Assembly: GCA_003694975.1 (NCBI GenBank)
Contig: RFJH01000118.1
Location: 1 to 26,599, forward strand
Direction of reading: 5' to 3'
Origin: Anaerolineae bacterium
GTDB taxonomy: Bacteria > Chloroflexota > Anaerolineae > Anaerolineales > Villigracilaceae
Length of the DNA: 26,599 nt
Made by a program: the position numbers and the translations under genes. Positions 16,697 through 23,494 of this stretch are shown here, piece by piece. The notes under the pieces were generated by a model. The model worked only from the letters and a program-made list of their open reading frames with translations, searched no databases and was not told the DNA's origin. Position 1 is the first letter of the stretch; the number at the start of each line of letters is the position of its first letter.

Positions 16697-16755
16697 ATCA
16701 GTTACATGGTAATTTTATCAGGTTTGAACGTCCTGGGTGTAAAATTCTCTTCGAG
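16697..16755. promoter_or_regulatory. short divergent promoter region
   Basis: Only 59 bp separate two divergent starts. Minus strand: TAAAAT (16712-16717) lies about 15 nt before the NuoL-like ATG. Plus strand: TAAAAT (16740-16745) lies 10 nt before the DUF3048 ATG. Neither start has a Shine-Dalgarno, so both messages may have very short leaders or be leaderless. The -35 elements are not convincing. Confidence 0.4.
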
Positions 16756-18060
16756 ATGTCATCGCCGAGTCGCGCATCGCACATTCTCCACCGGAGCATC
16801 GTGCTGAGAAGCGCCATCCTACTGCTCTTATTCTTGTCAACAGCCTGCCACCCCAAGGTGAGCAGTGAGGGAGGCGACCTCGCAGCAGCCTTGCCAACCC
16901 CCACTCCCTTCCAGCCAAGGGCCGGCCTTGTCGAGCCTGTATTCGATTGGTCGCCCCTTCCTTCACCCACGCCGGCGCCGACCTCCACGCTGGGGATTAC
17001 TATCGAGGGTGGACAGTATCCCACTCCACCGGCTGCCCTGGCGACCTCCTTTGCCCTCTCCCCTTACTCTCCTCCCCCTGGAATCAACCCTCTGACCGGC
17101 CTCCCTCCCGCCGACCCGGCGCTGTTGGCGCGTCGCCCCATGGCGATTAAGGTGACCAATTACCCCCGCTACGTGCGCCCACAATCGGGGCTGACGCGAG
17201 CGGATGTGGTCTTCGAGTACTACATCGAGGCCGGCCTGACGCGTTTCATCGCCGTTTTCTACGGGCAGGACGCGGAACGCGTCGGTCCGGTGCGTTCCGG
17301 TCGGTTCTTCGATGAGCACGTCGCACGCATGTATCAGGCGTATCTGGTCTTCAAGTATGCAGATAAGCGCGTCTTCGATTACTTGAAGGAGAGCGACCTG
17401 GCCGATTTCCTGGTCGTGCCGGGGATCTCTGCCTGTCCGCCCTTCCGCGTGGGGAAACAGGAGCGCGATACGTACAACAACATCTTCTTTGATACCACGG
17501 CGTTCGGCGAATGCCTGGAGCGCGCCGGCAAAGACAATTCTCCGCCCGACCTGCGGAACGGTTATTTTTACGCTCTGCCACCGTTTTCGTGGCCACCCGC
17601 CGAGCGGGTGTATCTGCGCTTCTCTGCCGATGATTACTCGTACTGGCAATACGATAGCGAACAGCACCATTACGTGCGTTACCAGGAGACGGTCAGCACA
17701 CGAGACGGGAAAACCGCTTCCTACGACCTCCTGACCGACGCCCTGACCGGCGAACCGGTGACGGCGGATAACGTGGTCGTCCTGTTCGTGCCCTACACGT
17801 TTGCCAATCAATTCGATGAGGAAGATGAGGTCTATCACGTTGACCTGTACGACGCCGGCGGGGCATACGTCTTCCGGGAAGGAGTGGCCATCCAGGCCGT
17901 CTGGTGGCGGCTCAACCGCGATCAACCGCTCGTCCTCACCGACCCGAACGGGGCTTTAATCCCGCTGCGCCCCGGCAACACGTTCTATGAGGTGATCGGG
18001 GAATCTTCAGCCTACTGGCAGGAAGGGAACACCTGGCGTTTTGAATTTGAGACACCGTGA
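16756..18060 (+). CDS. DUF3048-family lipoprotein
   Basis: This 434-aa protein has a lipoprotein signal: basic n-region, hydrophobic helix and lipobox LSTAC with Cys31 as the acylation site. A Pro/Thr/Ser-rich linker (about 45-110) follows. The rest is a DUF3048 domain (YerB family): NPLTGLPP (111-118), AIKVTNYP, RPQSGLTRADVVFEY (141-155), TRFIAVFYG and GPVRSGRFFDEH (177-188). The protein should sit on the outer face of the membrane. The function of DUF3048 is not known in detail. A link to cell-surface or growth processes is only suggested by its wide presence in monoderm-type bacteria. The start is supported by the signal peptide. No Shine-Dalgarno is visible. Confidence 0.9.
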   Translation: MSSPSRASHILHRSIVLRSAILLLLFLSTACHPKVSSEGGDLAAALPTPTPFQPRAGLVEPVFDWSPLPSPTPAPTSTLGITIEGGQYPTPPAALATSFALSPYSPPPGINPLTGLPPADPALLARRPMAIKVTNYPRYVRPQSGLTRADVVFEYYIEAGLTRFIAVFYGQDAERVGPVRSGRFFDEHVARMYQAYLVFKYADKRVFDYLKESDLADFLVVPGISACPPFRVGKQERDTYNNIFFDTTAFGECLERAGKDNSPPDLRNGYFYALPPFSWPPAERVYLRFSADDYSYWQYDSEQHHYVRYQETVSTRDGKTASYDLLTDALTGEPVTADNVVVLFVPYTFANQFDEEDEVYHVDLYDAGGAYVFREGVAIQAVWWRLNRDQPLVLTDPNGALIPLRPGNTFYEVIGESSAYWQEGNTWRFEFETP

Positions 18061-18082
18061 AAGAAAGAACGGGGGCCCGTAG

Positions 18083-18088
18083 TACAAT
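18083..18088 (+). promoter_or_regulatory. possible -10 of the lyase gene
   Basis: TACAAT lies 22 nt before the GTG at 18110, in the 49-bp gap after the DUF3048 gene. It matches the -10 type seen elsewhere in this window, but no -35 is found. Read-through from the DUF3048 gene is equally possible. Confidence 0.35.
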
Positions 18089-18109
18089 AAGCACCATGAT
18101 GGAGGTTGT

Positions 18110-19552
18110 GTGAGCCCCCCTGAATTCCGCATCGAGCGCGATTCGCTTGGCGAGGTGCACGTTCCGGCGAATGCTCTCTACGGCGCGCAAACGCAGCGCG
18201 CGGTGGAGAATTTTCCCATCTCCGGCCTGCGCCCCTGGCGGGCGTTCATCTGGAGCGTGGGCGTGATCAAGCGCGCCGCCGCCGAAGTGAACCGCGATCT
18301 GGGACTGCTCGATCCGCAACGGGCACAGGCCATCGCCCAGGCCGCTCAGGAGGTCGTCGAGGGTCGCTGGGATGACCAGTTCGTGGTGGACCCCTTCCAG
18401 GCCGGCGCAGGGACCAGCCACCACATGAACGCCAACGAGGTGATTGCCAATCGCGCCACGCAACTCCTCGGCGGAGCGTTGGGGGAATATCGTGTCCACC
18501 CCAACGACCATGTGAACATGGCGCAATCCACCAACGACGTCATCCCAACGGCCATCCGTCTGGGGTGCCTGTGGCGTCTGAACGAACTGCTCGCCGCTCT
18601 GGATGACCTGGCAACGGCGCTGGAGGAAAAGGCCGTCGAATTCGACGACGTGCTCAAATCGGGGCGCACCCATCTGCAAGATGCCGTTCCCATCCGCCTG
18701 GGGCAGGAGTTCGGCGCATATGCCAAAGCGGTGCGCCGGGATGCCGAACGCATCGAGCGCGCTGCGGAGGGTTTGCGGCGTCTGGGCATCGGCGGGACGG
18801 CGGTCGGCAGCGGCCTGAACGCCCATCCGGAGTTTCATCGGCGCATGGTGCAACGGCTCTCCGAACTGACCGGCCTGCACCTGTACGAATCCGATAACCT
18901 CTTCGAATCCATGCAATCCCTGGCCGACGCGGTGGACTTCTCCGCCGCGTTGCGTACCCTGGCGCTGACCCTGATTCGCATCGCCAACGACCTGCGCCTG
19001 CTGGCCTCCGGCCCGGCGACCGGCCTGGACGAAATTCGTCTCCCCGCCGTGCAACCCGGCTCCTCCATCATGCCGGGGAAGGTCAATCCCGTCATGGCCG
19101 AGATGCTCAATCAGGCCATGTTCCACGTCGTGGGCTGCGATACCACGGTCGCTCTGGCGGCCCAGGCCGGGCAACTGGAATTGAACGTGATGATGCCCGT
19201 CATTGCGCATAATCTGTTCGAGATGATGCAGGTTATGATCGGTGCAGTGAGCGCGTTCACCGAACGCGCCGTGCGCGGCGTCCGCGCCAACCGGGAGAAA
19301 GCGGCGGCGTGGCTGGAGAGGAACGCCATCCTGATCACTGTGCTCAATCCGCTGATCGGCTACGAACAGGGTGCGGCGCTGGTGAAGGAGGCCCGGGCGC
19401 GAGATATCTCCGTCCGGGCGCTGGCGCTGGAGAAAGCGCGCGCCGGAGCACTCCGCCACCTGCACGAAGACCGCCCTGTGACCGAGGCGGAAATATCGGC
19501 GGCTTTTGCCGACCTGCGGCGTATGACCCAGGGAGGGCTTCCTCCGGAGTAA
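18110..19552 (+). CDS. aspartase/fumarase-superfamily lyase, probably aspartate ammonia-lyase-like
   Basis: This 480-aa enzyme has the superfamily landmarks: the GAGTSHHMNANE loop near residue 100, HPNDHVNMAQSTND, SGRTHLQDA, and the mobile catalytic loop GSSIMPGKVNP with S318. Aspartases and class II fumarases share this fold and release fumarate from aspartate or malate. GAGTS (not GSGT), QSTND (not QSSND) and AAQAGQLELNVMMPVI lean to aspartase. The Gly in MPGKVNP is typical of fumarase, while E. coli AspA has Ala. So substrate is uncertain. The GTG at 18110 is preceded by GGAGG at 18101-18105. The neighbours give no pathway hint. Confidence 0.85.
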   Translation: MSPPEFRIERDSLGEVHVPANALYGAQTQRAVENFPISGLRPWRAFIWSVGVIKRAAAEVNRDLGLLDPQRAQAIAQAAQEVVEGRWDDQFVVDPFQAGAGTSHHMNANEVIANRATQLLGGALGEYRVHPNDHVNMAQSTNDVIPTAIRLGCLWRLNELLAALDDLATALEEKAVEFDDVLKSGRTHLQDAVPIRLGQEFGAYAKAVRRDAERIERAAEGLRRLGIGGTAVGSGLNAHPEFHRRMVQRLSELTGLHLYESDNLFESMQSLADAVDFSAALRTLALTLIRIANDLRLLASGPATGLDEIRLPAVQPGSSIMPGKVNPVMAEMLNQAMFHVVGCDTTVALAAQAGQLELNVMMPVIAHNLFEMMQVMIGAVSAFTERAVRGVRANREKAAAWLERNAILITVLNPLIGYEQGAALVKEARARDISVRALALEKARAGALRHLHEDRPVTEAEISAAFADLRRMTQGGLPPE

Positions 19553-19597
19553 CCTCCGACCTCGTCCCCGGCATCTTACCGCACGACAGGAGGAACG

Positions 19598-20116
19598 ATG
19601 ACCTTCGATCCGAGTTCCCTGAGCAATCTCATGTTGATTCTGACCGGCTTCGGCGGGGCGTTTCTGGTCGCGCTTTGGGTCAGCCTGGTCATCTGGACAT
19701 ATCGCGATATCCGCGCCCGCGCCCGTGACCCGCTCGTACACGTCCTTTCGGCGCTCCTTGTGGCGGTGCTCAATCTGCCCGGCATCCTCGTCTATCTCAT
19801 CCTGCGCCCGCCGCGCACGCTGGAAGAGGAATATCAGCGCACGCTGGAAGAGGAAGCCCTCTTGCAGGCACTGGAGGAGATGCCGCTCTGCCCGGGCTGC
19901 GAGCGCCGCGTGAAAGAGGATTGGATCGTCTGTCCGCATTGCCACACGAAGTTGCGAAAAGTCTGCCACAAGTGCGGCAAACTGATGGAATTGCCGTGGA
20001 ACATCTGTCCCTACTGCGGCGAACCGGAGCCGGGGGTGCGTCGCGAGGGGATCAGCATGGATGAAGCCCTGCGAGAGTTGGGACTTGGAGATGAGGGGCG
20101 TGAGGAGACGGCGTAG
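19598..20116 (+). CDS. membrane protein with C-terminal double zinc ribbon
   Basis: This 172-aa protein has two membrane helices (about 11-35 and 47-70) in an arrangement like the PLDc_N type. An acidic linker with a short internal duplication (RTLEEEYQ/RTLEEEAL, 73-88) follows. Then come two zinc ribbons: C98-x2-C101 with C112-x2-C115, and C123-x2-C126 with C137-x2-C140. The ribbons should lie in the cytoplasm. Such proteins are often membrane adaptors or sensors, but no function can be assigned here. AGGAGG precedes the ATG. The next gene starts 19 nt after its stop, and the enolase-superfamily gene follows that, so these three genes look like one operon. Confidence 0.75.
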   Translation: MTFDPSSLSNLMLILTGFGGAFLVALWVSLVIWTYRDIRARARDPLVHVLSALLVAVLNLPGILVYLILRPPRTLEEEYQRTLEEEALLQALEEMPLCPGCERRVKEDWIVCPHCHTKLRKVCHKCGKLMELPWNICPYCGEPEPGVRREGISMDEALRELGLGDEGREETA

Positions 20117-20135
20117 GGCGATAGAGAAGGAGAGA

Positions 20136-20468
20136 ATGATGAGCCGCTTGACGTTACGCCTTCCCGATTCCCTGCACCGACAGTTGGAGGCGCTTGCCAG
20201 GAGCGAGTCGGTGTCGTTGAATCAATACATTGTCTACGCTCTGACGCGTCAGGTCGCCCAGGCTTACGCCGTCCAGGCTTTGCCGGAGAAGACGATTGTG
20301 GGGCAGCGCGCGGCCTATACCGCCCTCTTGCAGAATCTCGGCCGGGCCTCCTTCGAGGAGATCCGGCAGGTGCTGGATGAGCGCGAGGAGGTCGAGCCGG
20401 AGCGCGGCCTCACGCCGGAGGTGCTCGATCAATTGAAAAAGCGCGTGCGCCAGCAGGGGACATCGTGA
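20136..20468 (+). CDS. ribbon-helix-helix (CopG/HicB-type) DNA-binding protein
   Basis: This 110-aa protein begins with a typical RHH domain: SRLTLRLPDSLHRQLEALAR (3-22) forms the beta strand and first helix, and SVSLNQYIVYALTRQVA (25-41) the second helix. The rest is a charged tail with a TPEVLDQLKKR stretch. Such proteins act as dimers, either as repressors or as antitoxins. No partner toxin (HicA, MazF, PIN) lies beside it, so a plain regulator of this operon is more likely. I chose the ATG at 20136 because AAGGAG lies just upstream. A second ATG follows directly. An earlier in-frame ATG at 20061 lies within the preceding gene. Its stop overlaps the next start (GTGA). Confidence 0.8.
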   Translation: MMSRLTLRLPDSLHRQLEALARSESVSLNQYIVYALTRQVAQAYAVQALPEKTIVGQRAAYTALLQNLGRASFEEIRQVLDEREEVEPERGLTPEVLDQLKKRVRQQGTS

Positions 20469-21568
20469 AGATCGAATCCATCACGCTGACTCATCTGCGG
20501 ATGCCCCTCGTCTCCCCCTTCGAGACTTCCTTCGGACGCATCCGCGAGCGGGAGTGCATCCTGGTCACGATTCGCTCCGAAGGCCTGACCGGCTACGGCG
20601 AATGCGTCGCCGACCGCGACCCGGGCTACGCCTACGAGACCTCCGGCACGGCCTGGCACATCTTGAAGGATTTCATCCTGCCGGCCATCCTCGGCCAGGA
20701 CGTGGCCGACGCGGCGGATTTCCGCCGGCGCGTGCTTCACATTCGCGGTCATCCGATGGCGAAGGCGGGGGTGGAGATGGCGCTCTGGGACCTGCTCGGG
20801 AAGCGCGCCGGGAAGTCGCTGCGCGAGTTGCTCGGCGGAGAGCGGGAGCGCGTGTTGGTGGGGGTTTCGGTCGGGTTGCAGGAATCCCCCGAAGTCCTGG
20901 TGCGAACCGTGGAGTCGTACCTCGCTCAGGGGTACGCCCGGGTGAAGATTAAGATCAAGCCGGGGCGCGATGTGGCGGATGCGTCCGCCGTCCGCCGTGC
21001 GTTCCCCGATCTCAAACTCCAGGTGGACGCCAACTCGGCCTACACGCTGGAGACGGCGCAGGCTCTGAAGCCGCTCGATGACCTGAATCTCCTGCTCATC
21101 GAACAGCCCCTCGCCGAAGACGACCTGTGGGACCATCACCTTCTGCAAAAGGAGTTCCGCACGCCGCTTTGCCTGGACGAGAGCATTCTCTCCGTCCGTC
21201 ACGCCCGTCAGGCGTTGGAGATGGGTGCCTGCCGCGTGATCAACATCAAGGCCGGGCGCGTCGGCGGCCTGAGCGAGGCCGTGGCGATCCATGACCTGTG
21301 CCGGGCGCGCGGTGTGCCGGTCTGGTGTGGGGGGATGCTGGAGACGGGCGTCGGGCGCGCCGCGAACCTGGCGCTGGCCTCCCTGCCGGGCTTCGCCCTC
21401 CCCGGCGACATCTCCGCCTCCGACCGCTACTACGCCCAGGACATCACGAACGAACGCTTCACCCTGAACCCCGATAGCACGATTGACGTCCCGAACGCCC
21501 CCGGCCTGGGCGTGACCCTCGACCGCGCCGCCGTGAAGCGCTTCACGCTGGCGGAGCACAAGGTCTGA
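20465..21568 (+). CDS. enolase-superfamily enzyme: o-succinylbenzoate synthase / N-acylamino acid racemase type
   Basis: This 367-aa muconate-lactonizing subgroup enzyme has catalytic KIK (K161, K163), metal ligands D188 (VDAN), E213 (IEQP) and D238 (LDES), the second base K262 (IKAGR) and GGMLETGVGRA near 289-299. These match MenC type 2 / NSAR enzymes, which make o-succinylbenzoate for menaquinone or racemise N-acyl amino acids; some do both. No other men gene and no acylase or dipeptidase is beside it, so the substrate is open. It starts with GTG at 20465, whose bases overlap the RHH gene's TGA (GTGA), showing translational coupling to that regulator. Confidence 0.88.
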   Translation: MKIESITLTHLRMPLVSPFETSFGRIRERECILVTIRSEGLTGYGECVADRDPGYAYETSGTAWHILKDFILPAILGQDVADAADFRRRVLHIRGHPMAKAGVEMALWDLLGKRAGKSLRELLGGERERVLVGVSVGLQESPEVLVRTVESYLAQGYARVKIKIKPGRDVADASAVRRAFPDLKLQVDANSAYTLETAQALKPLDDLNLLLIEQPLAEDDLWDHHLLQKEFRTPLCLDESILSVRHARQALEMGACRVINIKAGRVGGLSEAVAIHDLCRARGVPVWCGGMLETGVGRAANLALASLPGFALPGDISASDRYYAQDITNERFTLNPDSTIDVPNAPGLGVTLDRAAVKRFTLAEHKV

Positions 21569-21624
21569 GTGCTGTCTGGGAGGAAAGTGTGAAACAAGCA
21601 GGGCTTACGCGCATTTTTCATGTG

Positions 21625-21668
21625 GGACAGCCTTTCCGGGCTGTCCGGACAGGCTAGATGGCCTGTCC
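21625..21668. repeat. double palindrome, REP-like
   Basis: Two adjacent stems: 21625-21632 with 21639-21646 (GGACAGCC/GGCTGTCC), and 21647-21654 with 21661-21668 (GGACAGGC/GCCTGTCC). The inner arms also form the perfect palindrome CTGTCCGGACAG (21641-21652), so several folds compete. It lies between the convergent menC-like and rpsT genes, where dispersed REP-type elements often sit. It may help end the plus-strand transcript. Confidence 0.65.
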
Positions 21669-21691
21669 TACTCAACTGCATAACTTCCGAC

Positions 21692-21720
21692 AAAAAAAGC
21701 GGGAGCAAAGGTGCTCCCGC
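21692..21720 (-). terminator. rho-independent terminator of rpsT
   Basis: On the minus strand an 8-bp perfect stem (GCGGGAGC/GCTCCCGC, 21713-21720 with 21699-21706) and a 6-nt loop are followed by seven T. It lies 20 bp past the rpsT stop. Confidence 0.93.
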
Positions 21721-21740
21721 CGGACGGTTAAATCGGAGAA

Positions 21741-22034
21741 TTACGAGGCAGCCTGTTGTCCTTGCTGCGCGGCCTGCAAAGCGGCAAGGCGTTTCATCAA
21801 GCGGCTTTTACGGCGCGCCGCGTTGCGCTTGTGAATGGAACCTTTCTGCGCAGCCTTATCCAGTCGTTTGACGGCCAGGCGGACCGCCTCGATCGCCTCC
21901 TCGAGATTTTGAGCCTCCATAGCCAGGCGGGCGCGCTTGATGGCCTTGCGCGCCGAGCCACGGTAAATGCGATTGCGCAGACGACGTTTCTCGTTTTGGC
22001 GGTTGCGTTTGATTTGCGAGCGAATGTTAGCCAA
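21741..22034 (-). CDS. rpsT: 30S ribosomal protein S20
   Basis: This 97-aa, strongly basic helical protein binds 16S rRNA in the small subunit. The family features are clear: the start MANIRSQIKRNRQNEKRRLRN, an acidic middle (EEAIEAVRLAVKRLDKAA), then KGSIHKRNAARRKSRLMKRLA and a Gln/Ala tail. The start codon is TTG at 22034, with GGAGG seven bases upstream. It is fixed by the conserved N-terminus, since no suitable ATG is nearby. E. coli rpsT also begins with UUG, which matters for its autoregulation. The gene is monocistronic, with its own promoter and terminator. Confidence 0.97.
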   Translation of the reverse strand: MANIRSQIKRNRQNEKRRLRNRIYRGSARKAIKRARLAMEAQNLEEAIEAVRLAVKRLDKAAQKGSIHKRNAARRKSRLMKRLAALQAAQQGQQAAS

Positions 22035-22075
22035 GGGTCTTCCTCCAAATGAATCATTGCTGATGACAGGGCGAT

Positions 22076-22104
22076 ATTCTAACCGAGGGGGATAATTTTG
22101 TCCA
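22076..22104 (-). promoter_or_regulatory. promoter of rpsT
   Basis: On the minus strand, TGGACA (22099-22104), a 17-nt spacer and TAGAAT (22076-22081) form a good promoter. The start is near 22069, giving a leader of about 35 nt with GGAGG before the TTG start. Confidence 0.8.
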
Positions 22105-22142
22105 GGCAGCGACGCAAGGGCTCCTCCTCATCTCGTTCTGGA

Positions 22143-23315
22143 CTACGGCGCGGCCATGACAAGTGTGAAGTAGCCTCGCAGGTCGCTCTCGGCGAAATAG
22201 GCATAGGCAATGCCAAACTCGGTTACAGAAGCGTTCAGCAAATCGGCGCGGTGTTGTGCATCCGCCACCCACCAATCGAAAGCCGCCTGGGCATCTCCAC
22301 CGTACTCGGGGGGTTGGGCGTAGATGTCCTCAACGACCAGCGAAGCCGAGTACCCTTGTGCAGCGACCCGATCTGCAGGAGAACTGTTATCTGAGCCGGT
22401 GTGGCTGAGATAGTTGTTGCAGGCCATGTCAATGCTATGCTCTTTCGCCGCGGCAGCGAGTTGCTCATTCCAGGTCAATGTGGAGAGTCCGTTCTGGGTA
22501 CGGAAATCGTTGACCAGCGTTCGCAATTGGGTGACAAAATCCGCGTTCTCCGTATAGGCACACGGCGGGTTGCTCTCGCCCCCACCGGCCTGGGGTGTAG
22601 CGGTCGGCCCGGAAGGTACCGGCGTGAATGTAGGAGTCGGGGTGATGGTGGGGGGGATGGGGGTGACCAGGTTGACGGGGATGACCAGCACCTCCCCGAC
22701 GAAGATGTCGTTAGGATTGTCGAGGTTATTTTCTTCAACAATCGCATCCACCGTGCTGTTGAACTTGTTCGCGATGCCGGCCAGGGTATCCCCCGGTAGG
22801 ACTTTGTACTCAACCGTTGTCCCACGCGGCAAGTCGGGGGGAATGGGAGTTGCCGTGGGCAGTTCCATGCCGGGGTTGGGAACGAGGATTTCTTCACCCA
22901 CGTACACGATACCGCCCCGCTCGTCAACTGCCGGGTTCAACATGAGCAAGAGCAAGATGCCGTTCTCGCCCAGGTTGAATTTCTCGGCGATCAACGCCAG
23001 CGAATCGCCTTCCTCGACGACATAAGTAAACGGCGCTGAAGGCGTCGGTGTGAACGTTTCGGTCGGAGTAAGGGTAACGGTAGGTGTCAACGTCGGAGAG
23101 GGTGTGAGTGTGGGGGTGAACGTCATCGTGGGCGTCGGGGTATCGGTTGCGAAGAGGGCGATGGAGGGTTTGTTCGGGCCGGTCAACCAGACGACCAGGA
23201 CAATGATTCCAACGACCACCAGCAAGACTGCCAGCGCACCGGCGATGAGCGGCCCCCGCTGCTGGCGTTTGCGGTAACTTTCAATAACGCTGGATGTGGA
23301 ACTTTTCGCCGACAT
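22143..23315 (-). CDS. membrane-anchored LysM-CAP (SCP/PR-1-like) protein
   Basis: This 390-aa surface protein has a basic cytoplasmic start, one membrane helix (about 22-45) and a Thr-Pro repeat spacer (57-93). Two LysM domains follow (about 96-146 with YVVEEGDS, and 168-215 with YKVLPGDT), then a second Pro/Thr spacer (216-245). The CAP domain (about 260-388) shows H293, the SHTGSDNSS stretch near 304-312, E329 and H355, in line with the CAP cavity residues. LysM should hold it to peptidoglycan. CAP domains have varied roles and a bacterial function cannot be assigned here. AAGGA precedes the ATG. It lies 180 bp after uvrA on the same strand and probably has its own promoter. Confidence 0.9.
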   Translation of the reverse strand: MSAKSSTSSVIESYRKRQQRGPLIAGALAVLLVVVGIIVLVVWLTGPNKPSIALFATDTPTPTMTFTPTLTPSPTLTPTVTLTPTETFTPTPSAPFTYVVEEGDSLALIAEKFNLGENGILLLLMLNPAVDERGGIVYVGEEILVPNPGMELPTATPIPPDLPRGTTVEYKVLPGDTLAGIANKFNSTVDAIVEENNLDNPNDIFVGEVLVIPVNLVTPIPPTITPTPTFTPVPSGPTATPQAGGGESNPPCAYTENADFVTQLRTLVNDFRTQNGLSTLTWNEQLAAAAKEHSIDMACNNYLSHTGSDNSSPADRVAAQGYSASLVVEDIYAQPPEYGGDAQAAFDWWVADAQHRADLLNASVTEFGIAYAYFAESDLRGYFTLVMAAP

Positions 23316-23383
23316 AGCCGATTCCTTTTGTACTTGATGCTATCCCATATCTGCCGAAGCCCGAGAGCAAGGCAGGCAACCCA

Positions 23384-23412
23384 AGGATACCCGGTATCCT
23401 GAGGCAATTCTA
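23384..23412 (-). promoter_or_regulatory. possible promoter with operator-like palindrome before the LysM-CAP gene
   Basis: On the minus strand TAGAAT (23407-23412) resembles the rpsT -10. Right where transcription would start lies a perfect 17-bp palindrome with a 1-nt centre: AGGATACC-C-GGTATCCT on the plus strand (23384-23400). A repressor bound there would block the promoter. No -35 is convincing. Confidence 0.4.
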
Positions 23413-23494
23413 CCTGAACTTTAGCGATTAAGCGAGGCGGCAGATCGGTTCCTGCGCGGAGTTTGGGGTGTCATAACACTTGCCTGCCGATTTG

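Noticed and set aside
18096..18113. Mini-ORF ATG ATG before the lyase gene
   Set aside because: It encodes only five residues before TGA and covers the Shine-Dalgarno of the GTG start; a leader peptide is not supported.
17936..19969. 677-aa minus-strand open frame
   Set aside because: It is antisense to the aspartase-like gene and the zinc-ribbon gene, both of which carry clear family motifs. Its His/Arg/Gln-rich translation has no domain.
20136..20468. HicB-like antitoxin of a toxin-antitoxin pair
   Set aside because: No HicA, MazF or PIN toxin gene is adjacent. The neighbours are a membrane zinc-ribbon protein and a metabolic enzyme.
23049..23145. CRISPR-like or satellite repeat in the Thr-Pro coding stretch
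   Set aside because: The repetition encodes the TPT-rich spacer of the LysM-CAP protein and has no unique spacers.
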